A stretch of DNA of 64,000 bases from contig JAAONU010000001.1 in assembly GCA_012932295.1 (NCBI GenBank), positions 27,938,550-28,002,549 on the forward strand. Reading direction: 5' to 3'. Position numbers and translations under genes: made by a program. Below are positions 13,600 to 25,600 of this stretch, piece after piece. This stretch comes from Cyclina sinensis. Lineage: Eukaryota; Mollusca; Bivalvia; Venerida; Veneridae. Numbering within the stretch: position 1 is the stretch's first letter; each line of letters opens with the position of its first letter. The notes below the pieces were generated by a model. That model worked only from the letters and a program-made list of their open reading frames with translations. It was not told where the DNA came from and searched no databases.

Positions 13600-13617
13600 A
13601 AAATGGCGGTGATCTAG
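13600..13617 (+). promoter_or_regulatory. YY1-like aaaatggcgg motif and 4-codon uORF
   Basis: caaaatggcggtg resembles the YY1 initiator motif found at many metazoan transcription starts. The same ATG (13603) opens a four-codon uORF that ends at TAG 13615-13617, 42 nt before the main ATG. If transcription begins upstream of it, the uORF could lower translation of the main frame; if it begins at the motif, it acts as an initiator. The sequence alone does not decide. Confidence 0.35.
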
Positions 13618-13659
13618 CGACTTTCATCTGCGTCAAATTTTCATCAAAACATTGCAGTC

Positions 13660-16600
13660 ATGTCAAATAAAAAAGAAAAGAAGTCAGCACAAAAGAAAGA
13701 GGTTGATTTGACCTGGGTACTAAAATACTTGAGAGATGGCAAATATCCACCAGGTTTGAGTTTTACTGAGAAACGTATGGTTCGGAAAAGGGCGGAAAGA
13801 TTCTGTTTTTGGAAAGACGATCTTTATTACTTGGGTACACCGACTGACCAGTCGCTTGGAAAGAAGACCAGGCGTGTTCTATTGACAGAAAAAGAACGTT
13901 GGGAAAAGGTTGAAGAATGTCATGTTGATGCTGATGGTATGGGGTTTTAAGTACATAATAATTATGTTTTAAGATTTATATAAAAGTCGTCGTAAGGTGA
14001 GATTCGCTTTCGACTTTCAAAATCCACACTACTGAGAGTACTGGTTAAGACACATAGGAAACAGTCATCTGGCACAACTGAAAGCATTTTGTCAATGTGC
14101 CCCCAAAAGTGTGCTTGACAAAATGGAATGAATTAACCTGGCCTATGAGTTCAATTTGGGACACCCATCCAAATAACAATGGATAACGTTGCTTAACTTA
14201 GCAAACGTTCCAGCCACTCCAGCCATTTTACTTGCCCAACAGCAAGGCTGTTTGGAAGTGCCTTATATACTCCATGTCAACTACACTCCTCCCCTCTTTA
14301 ACCTTCCTCAGACGGATATCATTCTGCTCCAACAGTGCAAGGGACTCATCTCAACCCTGCACTCCCAGTGCACTCGGGCACTAAGCAAGGTAAAGACCTG
14401 GCGGAGGTTCGTGGAATACCACTGCCACCGACGTAATAACCTGGCCTATGAGCTCAATTTGGGACCCCCATCCAAGTACTAACCATGGACAATGTTGCTT
14501 AACTTAGCAAACGTTCCAGACCATGTCGCTAAAGAGCTAGCCCAACAGCAAAGCTGTTGGAAGTGCCTTATAATTATATATCCAGAGCCCACTACAGGAA
14601 AAACCAAAACGAAGCACCAGGCAGATGATTTTATGCTTTGATCTAACTTTTAAGGATATTTTGAGTTACACTCTATTTCTGATGAATGTGTTTTGTCATA
14701 AATGGATAAATAGGTTGTTCCACCTTTTTATATTGTTTAAATAATTGCCATTTATTAGACATTATCGGTGAGTGTGAATAATGATACAATTAATTTAATT
14801 TATACTTATTTACTTTACATCAGTCAGAAAGCAAGTTCTTGCAACTTATATAAATCCCTCTTGATGATTGCTTCCTGGGTTCAAACTAGTACTTGTACCG
14901 AAAGTGGGGAATGCGGAAAGTCATTGTAGACTCTCATCCCAAGTGAGATTTCGTTTTATTTTCACAAAACAAGAAAATCTGTCTTCATGTGGTAAAAGAT
15001 GTTCCTTCAAACATTCAGTCATAAGACTAAAAGTACCTTTTACCATTTAAATAGAAATACTGATTGCATTCAATAGGTGTGTATTGCCTTATTTTATCTC
15101 GCTGATGACTAGATTAAACAGTCTCTGCCACTTTGAAATCCTGCTTCAAACAGAGAAGCTACAGCTGTTGGAAAACACTGCTTACCACTGATTTTTAGAA
15201 ATCTTTAAGTGAAAAGGGTATTTTGACATTCAAAAGACAGTCTTTTTTTGGCTAATTAAGCAAAATTTAATCTCTAAAGTCATGGCTATTTACTTCTGTG
15301 TTTGTAGCAGCCAATCAGAGCTTTTTCTTCACTGTTTTGTTCACTTTAACTGGTCACAAAATTGTGCAATTGCCTCCCTTTATCTGCATTCCAGATATCA
15401 GATGTTTGAATGATATTGAGCACTCTAATGGATTCAACTTATTTAAACCCGTTCCAACATCTTATTTAAATGTTTACTACTTTGATATATGATGAGCAAT
15501 CCTAGTTACTGAATTATTGGCCATTTTTGTTTGGTCATTGATAATACTGACTTTGTATGACAAAGATTGTGCAAACTATTTAAGTGATGAAGCTTTGATA
15601 CAGTCAGTCAATATAGAAACATTGACTTATTATGTTTTTAATTGTAATTTCTTTCAGGAACCCATTTAGGTTTGGAAAGAACAGCTGAAAATATCACGTC
15701 TCAGTTTCACTGGAATGGGATATACAGATTTATCAAACAGTACATACGGCAGTGTAACGTGTGTGTAGGGAGGCATCCTAAACTGAGTGCCAGAAAATCC
15801 AGCAGTGGGGAAACCAATGATAATAGTGATGGAGAAGAGACAGACAGTGGAGAAGAGGGGCAAATAAACAAAGAGCAGCCCACCTCAAAGGTTTCTTTTT
15901 CTGGTTTTATATATAAAACAAACTTTCCAAGTGTAGAAGAAGTAAAGAGTAATGATGTACACATTCATAAGTGATTATTTAAAAAATGTGTTTTTTGTAT
16001 GTATTTTTTTTTTTCATGATTGAATTTTGATGAAACCTTCCATAGATGTTCAGTGCCTTCTTTAGTTGTGCACAATATCAGGGTTTTCATGTTATTTACA
16101 TCATCAGTGAAAAAAAATATCTAAGACATTATCAAAGATATTCTCTTATCATTTTCTCAATGATTATTGCTATATTTTCAGGTAGAATTAAGGCTGTTTG
16201 GACCTTATTGTGTGGCAGACAGTGATAGGTATATACTGATAGGTATTGATACCAAGTGTCAGTGGTTGGAAGCTTTTGTTCTTGAAGTTATTTCAGCTGA
16301 TACTGTTGCCCAGTCTCTCTTGCAGATGATATACAGGTATGAATAATGCTAATTTAAAGGCTCATTAAGCCCCAAAAATGCTACTATTTTTAATTTCTCA
16401 AAAGCTTTTTACTTTTAGTGTACTGTTACAATTTCCAAAATGGTACTCAATAGCCATACAGTTGAATCATATTTTGTTTCTTTTCCTTTCTGGCCTCTAG
16501 TAGAGATATAGCGAATTGGTATTTTGTATGGATGTCAAAATACCACTTTGTTTACATTTTGCTACTTTAATAACATTTAATTCATATTCAGCGCAGCTAT

Positions 16601-19600
16601 CTTCAGATGATAAGCATCTAAAATGCTCTAAATCCATTATTTAAATATATTGTAAAACACATTTTTGCCTTTTCTTGTGAGAAAAAATTGTAGTCATTTC
16701 TGAGGCTTAATGGGCCTTTAAAGGAAAGATTTCTTGATTTTTGTACACTGGAGCCTTATGTTCTATGTATGTTTGTTGGAGGGAACATGATGTTTGAAAG
16801 GAAGAAGTTTCTCATAAATAGTTTTATTACAAACAGTTTATAAATGGTTTTATCAGAAACAGTTTTCAGAAAGATATTCCTTTTGAGTATTATTATACAA
16901 TTGCCTTGATATTAAATGTTTTCTCTGAAGAATTTCAGCAAGGGTATTTTTCTCACCTTAGCATAGTGAAGCTCTGCCAAAGTTACTAGGAGAAATTACG
17001 ATAGTTGTAGTAAATAGTAGGATTTTCTGGTCTTAAACCACAAGGTCCAGAGTCCTGAAAAAGGGTATGCAGCATTGTCTAGTGGGCCTTTGAAAAGGTT
17101 ACTGAAATTATATCCTATGGTATACTGCTTAAGAAATTAATTCCGTCTTGAGAGATGAATTTCTCTTTAGAAAGATATGGGTAGGCTAAATTGGCGGTAG
17201 TGTTGACTTCTTATAACTTCTGAAAAGATGATTAGATCTGCTGCATAATATACATTTTTGGATCACCCTGTGTCCGGCATGTGTCGTCAACATTTTGCTT
17301 CAAATGACATCTCCTCCAAAACTGCAAGGCTATTTTTAAGCAAACTTGACCTGAATTTTCCTTATATTGCCCTTTTCTAAAATTGTGCCAACCATTTTGC
17401 TCCATTGCACATAAGGGCAGCAAAAGGTAAAAAAAGAAAACATTTCAAACAACATCTCTTCCAAAACTGCTAGGTCATTTTTCCACCAAATTTCACATAA
17501 GTCTTCCTTCCCTTCATGCAGGGCTCCCGAAAACCGAAAATTTGCCGGTTTTGACCGAATTTTATCTCTATGAACCGATTTCGATGTCCAAAAGTCCTTA
17601 AAAAATCGGTCCAGATAATTTCCAAAAAAAAAAATCTGTCTAACTTTTCAAAAAACAGTCAAAATCTCACACCAAAACCTCAATTGATCGCTAATCCGGT
17701 ACTTCACACCTATCATAAAACTGTCACTGTTGCACGCGGCAATTATCACCAATTAGCTTGTAAACAAGTAAAAGTGTGCTTGATTAGCAGCCGGCCAATC
17801 GATTAAAGTTGACCGGCTCAAACCGTGGAATATAATTTCATCGAAATCATACTCCCCGCAGCGGTTACTTCCCCTGATCAGTACAGAAAACAGTTAAAGT
17901 AGAAAAGCGTGACATAACCGGTGTGCATCGAAATAGGCGATAACTGTACAATAGTAATTGTAGTGGCTAGCTGCAGCACAAAGCACACTTTAAAATATCA
18001 GTGACTAGTTTGACGTTGTAAAATTAGCTCTAATTCTACTTTCGCTTTGAAAAACACATATTTTCGCGACGTCAACACTATCATAACTCAAATTGTTCTT
18101 TGCCCTTAAATTGTTTCTATTTTTTTTTGTTGGTTCTTGGTCTCGGGGGAGGGGGTGGGGGGGGGGGGGGTCGAGGTCTCGGACCGATTGAGATTTCAAA
18201 ATTTTAGGAGCCCTGCCTTCATGTATATACTCACTGTATTTATCTGAAAACATATTCCAGATATGGTCACATAGATTGTGTGTCAGCGAGTGTCCATCAT
18301 AACTTGCTGTCCAGCCCTTTGGATGATGCCCTTACATCTTTGAAGAGAGACTCGGATATGAACATATCTCTTGGAAGTATCAGTCCTGAAAAGTTGCAAG
18401 GTTTGAGTAAGTACTGATATATATATACAAATAAAAAGTTGTTTGAATAGTTAAGTAGTATTATTTGTTTATGTAACTAGTAAATCTGCATGTAATCATA
18501 TTTATGTTCTCAGATTTAATAAACACCAGTTAAACTGTGTTGGTCTCTTTACAGTTTTATATTGTGTTATTTATGTCAAGAATGATTCTAATCTAAATGT
18601 AGTTCTACACAAAGGAATTTTCTTTTCTTTATTTTATTGTTTCAGATGATCTTTTTAAGAAAGCAGAGGATCTGATTAGGGAATTTATAAAGAAAAATCC
18701 AACAACATGGCCAGAGAAAATAGATTTCTGCCTTCTACCCCTAAGAATGCCCAAGCAAAAGAGGTAGGATTGGTAATATGTTAAAACACCTTAAAAATAT
18801 ATATTCAATGTTTTGCTAAATTGTTCATTATGTTTGTTGTTTAATCCCATACAGATGATAATGTAGGAGTGACCAGCCTGTTGTGAATGTAACGTTATTT
18901 GCCGCGCCGCGCTTTTCTATGTAACGTCTTTGACGTCACGTCGTATAATTATATTGTTTTGTTGTCGTTGCTATTATATGTAAACAGTTGGTAATTTGAA
19001 CCGAGAGTAAAAGGAAGAACCTAGAACACAACGCATTTGTTTATTATTCAACCCACGCTATACGATATTGGTGCCGTGACCAGCAGAAAGGATATGAATT
19101 TACAGAAGTTACAAATACAGAGAGAGGGTCACCGACGTTTCATTGAGAAATATTTGGAGAAAATCGAACAATCTAAAGAAAATGATTCACTGACAGATTT
19201 CGATTCAATCCTCAGCGCTATTGAAGCCAAAGTCGGAATTTTAGAGACATTGAATGAGAAAATATTGTCGCAAACGGAAATAGACGGATTGGAAGAGGAG
19301 ATATTTCAAACTGACGAGTATACAGTGGAGTTAGATATCAAGCTGTGTCGCTTACGAGCTTTCCGAGGTCAACATGAGAAGAGAACCGAGTCTAATATTT
19401 CACAAGATGACCAACGAAATTCAAGGGACCAGCAGTACAACAACAATGGTTTGAATCCCGACGCTCCAACTTTCCTTCCCGACAGAACCGTAAGTTATCC
19501 TTCTAATACCTCAGTAAATTCGGCACAATTTTACAGACTACCTAAGATATCATTACCAAGTTTTAGCGGAGATATGTTAAGATGGCAATCTTTTTGGGAT

Positions 19601-22600
19601 TCCTATGAGTCAACCATTCACATGAACGCTAATCTCACGGATGTACAGAAGTTCACGTACCTCAAATCTCAACTTGAAGGAAACGCTGCACGAGTAATTG
19701 AAGGTTTTGCTATGACGAACGCAAATTATACCCGAGCCATAGATCTACTGAAAGAAAGATATGGCCAGCAACATAAAATTATTCACGCATCAATGCAAGC
19801 GCTATTACAATTACCTGCCCCGTCCAACAAAGTATCCAGTTTAAGACATTTTCATGATAAGATGGAGACGTACATTCGAAGTTTAGAAGCTATGGGACAG
19901 TGCCAAGACACTTACGGAAATCTATTAGTGCCAATAATTTTAGATAAGATACCAAGTGAAATTAGAAGGCAGTTAGCACGTGAAAATGGAGATAACAATT
20001 GGTCGCTAGAAAATTTGCGTCGTGCAATCAACAGAGAGATTGGTATTCTTGAAGCCGGAAGTGTTCGTAGCGAACCGGAAATGGACGATTTCAATGCAAC
20101 AGCATCATTTCTGACAAGTGCAAAATACAGAAAAACCGTGCCAAAACATCCAAAATCCGGAACCGGAAGTGCATCACAAAAACCGGAAATCAAATGCGCA
20201 TTTTGTGACAATCAACATAAATCAATTGACTGTGAAAAATACGCAGACATTGAATCAAGACTGAAAATAGTGAGAGAAAAACGCTTGTGTTTTAACTGTC
20301 TAGGCAATCATCCTGTAGTGAAGTGTAATTCTAGTAAGAGATGCCAAAAATGCAAGAGAAAACATCATACAGCGATTTGCAAATCGCGAGAAAATAACCA
20401 GACGATGTTGACAACCGTTGATTCCGCGTCACCGGAAGCAGCCGTCTTACATTCAAACACGATCCTACCAAATAAGAATGTTCTGTTAAAAACCGCCATA
20501 GCAACCGTATCGTCACGTGATGTTCAGACTGAAACAAATATTCTTTTCGACGAGGGAGCCCAGAAATCTTTCATTACAGAACAATTAGCCCAAGAACTTG
20601 AACTTACCCGTGACAGTACAGAGACAATTTACTTATCGTCGTTTGGAATTACCAATAACAAAGTCCAACACACAGACGTAGCTACAGTAAATGTTGTTAC
20701 AGACAGAGGCCAGAAGATCCCGATTAGAGTTTTAATAGTGCCTACAATTTCAACGCCGCTTAACCAGAAATTTCAAACCACAGTGTCAAACTTACCGTAC
20801 TTACGTGGACTTAAACTCGCTCATCCGGTTACAGGAGATTCTGTATTTAACATTTCTATGCTGATTGGTGCTGACTATTACTGGGATATTGTAGAAGACC
20901 ATATAGTACGAGGAAATGGACCTACTGCTGTAAAGTCAAAAATCGGTTATCTGTTATCCGGACCTTGCCAAGCACAGAGTTCTCGAGTATCAGATCACGT
21001 GTTCAACGTTATGGCGTCGCCTATGGCAACGGATGTTTTAGAACGGTTTTGGAGCCTTGAAAGTATTGGAGTTACACAGACCGCCGATGATATAGACAAG
21101 ATACGTTATTTCAAGGACTATCAAGATTCGTCCATAGAATACGATAATGGACGCTACACCGCCAAATTACCTTGGAAATTAGACCATTCACCCCTACCCA
21201 GCAATTATGAGATAGTGAAGGCAAGAACCGAAAGTACAATTAGAAGATTGAGAAAAGAGCCCCATTTACTGAGAAAATATGATGACATTATCGCTGAACA
21301 AGAACGCCGTGGTTTTATTGAGAGAATAGATAACGATACCCCACCCACAGGACAAGTCCATTATATTCCACACCACCCAGTAAAAAAAGATTCAGCGACC
21401 ACACCCATCCGGATAGTTTATGACTGCAGTTGCCGCACATCTCCCCACCTCCCAAGCTTGAATGACTGTTTAGAATCAACCCCACCCATACTGAATGATC
21501 TTACCGCCATATTAGTGAGATTCCGTCTCCATGGTTACGCCATCACTACAGACATTGAAAAAGCCTTTCTACATGTCGGTTTATATGAAGGAGACAGAGA
21601 TGCTACCAGATTCTTGTGGACAATTGACATTGAAAACAAAGACAGTCCATTACGCACTTACCGCTTTAAATCCGTATTGTTTGGAGCTACCTGTTCGCCG
21701 TTCATGCTTAGCGCCACCATCCTGAAACACCTAGAACTTAACAAGCACGTACACGCAGCCGAGATCATTGAAAGAGATATATACGTTGACAATGTACTTT
21801 CAAGCTTCGAAAAAGTATCAGATCTACTTACCTACTTTACAGAGTCGCGAGAGTTGATGTCCAGCGCAGGTATGAATCTACGTTCATGGACCTCCAACAG
21901 TAAAGCCCTTAGAGACCTTGCAAAAACAGAGAATGTACGAGATAGTGATGAAGTTGTCAAGATACTTGGAATGAGATGGGATCCCCTCAGTGACGAAATG
22001 ACATTTACACGAAGAAATATTCCAATACAAGACGTAGTTACGAAGAGAACCATTCTAAAGTACTCATCACAAATCTATGATCCCCTTGGTCTACTTAGTC
22101 CCGTTACCGTCAGTGCAAAAATCTTACTACAAGAACTATGGAAGTCCAACTACGACTGGGATACACCTTTGCCAGATGATATATGCGAAACTTGGAACCA
22201 GTTAGCAGAATCCCTCAACAAAGCTACTGACGTGAAATTTTCCAGACAATTCCTACCCGCAGCAAGCATAAACAGTGAAACAAGACTTCACGTGTTTGTA
22301 GATGCAAGCGTCAAATCGTACGGAGCAGCAGCTTACATTTGCGATCTTTCACACGCTAGACTGGTTATGGCGAAGAACAGAGTGGCACCGGTAAAGACAT
22401 TAACCCTACCTCGGCTTGAACTAATGGCAGCATTAATTGGCGCAAGACTTGCATCCCATCTTCAAGAGAGCTTGCCCATACAGAACGTAACATTTTGGTC
22501 AGATAGCCAAATCGTACTCCACTGGCTGACTACATCAAAATCCTTAAAACGCTTTGTCCGAAATCGAGTAGACGAAATACATCAGCTGACAGATCAATCA

Positions 22601-25600
22601 CCATGGAGATATTGCCCCACAAATGACAATCCAGCAGACTTACTGACACGTGGTATATCAGCCGATACTTACCTTGACAACGAACTATGGAACGCCGGTC
22701 CAACATGGTTATCTAACACAGAAATATGGCCTACCTGGAAATACGACCAGTCAGTCTTGCAGACGCCCGCTGATGAAGATACGAGTTCGAAGCAGACGAC
22801 AAATGTAGTAACGTTGAAGTGTACGGAGATCACGGGCGTTCATAGACTTATTAACCTAGATAGATACAGTACATACCTGAAACTACGTCATGTAACCGCC
22901 TATGTACTAAGATTCATCAACAACTGCAGACGACCAAAAGAAGACAGATTAACGAACAGCTTATCAGCAACCGAACTCAACGAAGCAGAAGTTACATGGC
23001 TTAAATCGTGTCAAATAACAAACTTTCAAGAAGAAATAGAAAATTTTACATCGAACAGTACCCGTTTACCGTTGGTTCGACAACTTAGACTGTATCTAGA
23101 CCCACAGGGACTATTACGTTGCGGTGGAAGAATTCACAACGCCCCCGTACAGTATGACACTAAATTCCCTTACCTTCTACCAAAGAAGCACAGACTTACC
23201 GAATTGATTGTGTTAGATGTCCACAAAAGTCAACTACACTCCGGAGTAAATAGTACCATTACGCAGATCAGACAAAGGTACTGGATACCGTCCATCCGCC
23301 AATGTGTTAGATCGGTTTTAAAGACGTGCGTGAATTGTACCAGAGTAACCGGCAAACCATACCTAGCACCAGACCCACCACCCCTTCCTAAAGTCAGAGT
23401 GAATGAGTCTCCGCCCTTCAGCGTCACAGGTGTAGATTTTACGGGTGCACTATTTGTTAAGAACGCTACCGGAAGTGAAAGAAAATGCTACATCTGCCTA
23501 TTCACATGCGCTACAACAAGAGCCGTTCATTTAGAAGTAGTTCCAGACTTATCTACAGACTCATTTCTTCAAGCGTTCCGGAGATTTGCTAGCCGGAAGT
23601 CGTTACCGATGGCGATGATATCAGACAACGCAACGACGTATATTGCTGCTGCTAATCACCTGAAGAAACTCTTCAACTCAGAAGTCGTGCGAGAAGAGCT
23701 TAGCAGAAAGGGTACAGAATGGCGTTTTATCCCCAAACGAGCACCATGGTACGGAGGGTTTTGGGAACGTTTGATTGGGCTGACTAAGACGTCATTAAAG
23801 AAGATCCTCGGGAGACGCTATGTATCCATGGAAACATTACAGACTATAGTGACAGAGATTGAAGCAGTGATAAATGATCGACCGCTAACTCATGTATCAT
23901 CGAACATTGACGATTTGGAACCGTTAACACCGTCACATTTACTTTACGGTCGTAAGGTGACGTCACTTCCGCATCATGAACATTTATCAGACGACGATTT
24001 AGCGCTAATTCAAAGTGACCAGACGACACTCACCAACCGAGCTAAGAAACAGTCTGAAATCATTGAGCAGTTCCGAAGACGCTGGAAGTTCGAGTACTTA
24101 ACCGCTTTGAGAGAATACCACACAATTACGGGTTCAGACGAAAAACGTATCAAAGTCGGAGATGTCGTGCAGGTATACGATGAGGGACCACGGATCCGCT
24201 GGAAACTTGCTGTAATCCTAGAGCTGATGACCGGAAATGATGGTTGTGTCCGTGCCGCGAAGATAAAAACGATAAACGGAATTACAAACAGACCGATAGT
24301 GAAACTCTATCCTTTAGAGACTGTTAGTGAAGTTAATGATTAATGCCTTAAACGAGAAACTGTTGGTGTATAGTAAACAGAGACTATTTAATAGCAATAA
24401 AGATTTATTTACCTTACTATGTGCGCGAAGTTTACGTTGAAATATGTTTGAAGCACCAGAGACAATAATTCGGAAATTATGAGATTCAATATTCATTTTA
24501 TTGAAACGATAAATTACATTTAACATGTGTTAATTTAAGTATTTGCAAATTTACGTTTCTCATAATTAGATTGCTTATTCTTAAAGTAAGAATTTCATGA
24601 TTAAGTATTTCATTCACTTTTAAAAGTACACGCTTTCAATTTTCAATTATGAGTCACTTTTCGCGGCCCCCAGAATGTTGTGAATGTAACGTTATTTGCC
24701 GCGCCGCGCTTTTCTATGTAACGTCTTTGACGTCACGTCGTATAATTATATTGTTTTGTTGTCGTTGCTATTATATGTAAACAGTTGGTAATTTGAACCG
24801 AGAGTAAAAGGAAGAACCTAGAACACAACGCATTTGTTTATTATTCAACCCACGCTATACGATACAGCCTCTAGCCTTTTGTAGAGCTAAACACTTATGC
24901 ATGCCTTTACCCTTGGCCTCTTTAGTGGTAAGAATGATCCTGTATAAATTGCCATATTTATGCTGTAGACAGTATATACTTGTCTGTAGTGTACAGGTTA
25001 TTGCTGTAAAGTATTCTCAAAACTTACTACATGTACAAGCTCTCTTTACCTGGTCAGGAATACCACTTCTGAGTGGCTAAAATAATACTCAGTATTCTTG
25101 GAAGAGTTTATCAAACAGTTACAGGTTATGTGTTTACAGGTTGTCAGGTTTGGAAACAATTGTGACAAGTCCATCAAACACAATGACTAATGAAGAGGAA
25201 ATGAACCAAGCAGCTGAGGCCTTGATTTCAGTGCATAAAGGTCAGAGCACCTCTCAACAGACATCACTATATAAAATTGATAGCAAAGATGTAAAAGGTA
25301 AGTGTTTTTCGTGCTTTCTTTATATTTATAGTTAAATCTTTTTTTATGTTTCAACTGTGTCTAAGCTGCTTAGGACAGATGGCTTCTTTATCCAGGTGGC
25401 ATTTGTTTGGCATTTGTTTTAGTTATGAAGAGCAGACTGGTTCAGAGGTTGACCTTTATCTAGTGTTACACCTGATCTAGGATGCTAGGTACTATTGGAG
25501 TCCAAAAATCGAAGTCAGTGGAACAAAGTCAAATGGTTAATATCTCAATGGCTATGGTTGTATGCAGGCAGGGTTTTAGATGTTGCAGTGTTGACATCAT

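Larger units (their letters stand above)
13660..15890 (+). other. Exons 1-2: HHCC integrase zinc module 1 (intact)
   Basis: Residues 1-92 carry a lysine-rich start and a GIN1-like segment (KYLRDGKYPP, LYYLG). The zinc ligands are H88-x6-H95-x29-C125-x2-C128. The intron falls between the two histidines in phase 1. Exon 2 ends in an acidic Ser/Asp/Glu linker. All four ligands are present, so this module could still bind zinc. Confidence 0.8.
16182..18763 (+). other. Exons 3-5: degenerate integrase core (rve remnant)
   Basis: Residues 171-309 line up with the integrase core of GIN1 and Ty3/Gypsy elements: a VELRLFGP start (elements have VDxxGP), GIDTKCQWLEAF, YGHID and NPTTWPEK near the end. 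The first catalytic Asp position reads Glu, and neither the second Asp nor the catalytic Glu motif can be found. The fold may survive, but strand transfer should not. The alignment is by eye. Confidence 0.6.
18879..24864 (+). mobile_element. Full-length BEL/Pao LTR retrotransposon
   Basis: The 5986-bp element has 189-bp LTRs (18879-19067 and 24676-24864) that I read as identical. It is flanked by the 5-bp direct duplication cagcc (18874-18878, 24865-24869). A primer-binding site follows the 5' LTR, and one long open frame covers gag, protease, reverse transcriptase, RNase H and integrase in BEL/Pao order. There is no envelope gene. It sits in intron 5 of the integrase-zinc-finger gene in the same orientation. 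Identical LTRs, an intact frame and an intact target duplication mean a recent insertion. Confidence 0.97.

Noticed and set aside
14189..14482. 97-codon frame in intron 1 of the fusion gene
   Set aside because: It overlaps the duplicated 5S-related repeat, so the frame is better explained by the repeat than by a gene.
15707..15964. Minus-strand 85-codon frame opposite exon 2
   Set aside because: Shadow of the coding exon with HHCC module 1.
17570..17806. 78-codon frame in the hAT-type element
   Set aside because: Too short for a transposase, no dimerisation or catalytic motif; the element is non-autonomous.
19037..19093. Start of the BEL/Pao frame inside the 5' LTR
   Set aside because: The open frame reaches into the LTR from a TTG, but that part crosses the primer-binding site. 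The first ATG at 19094 is the likely start.
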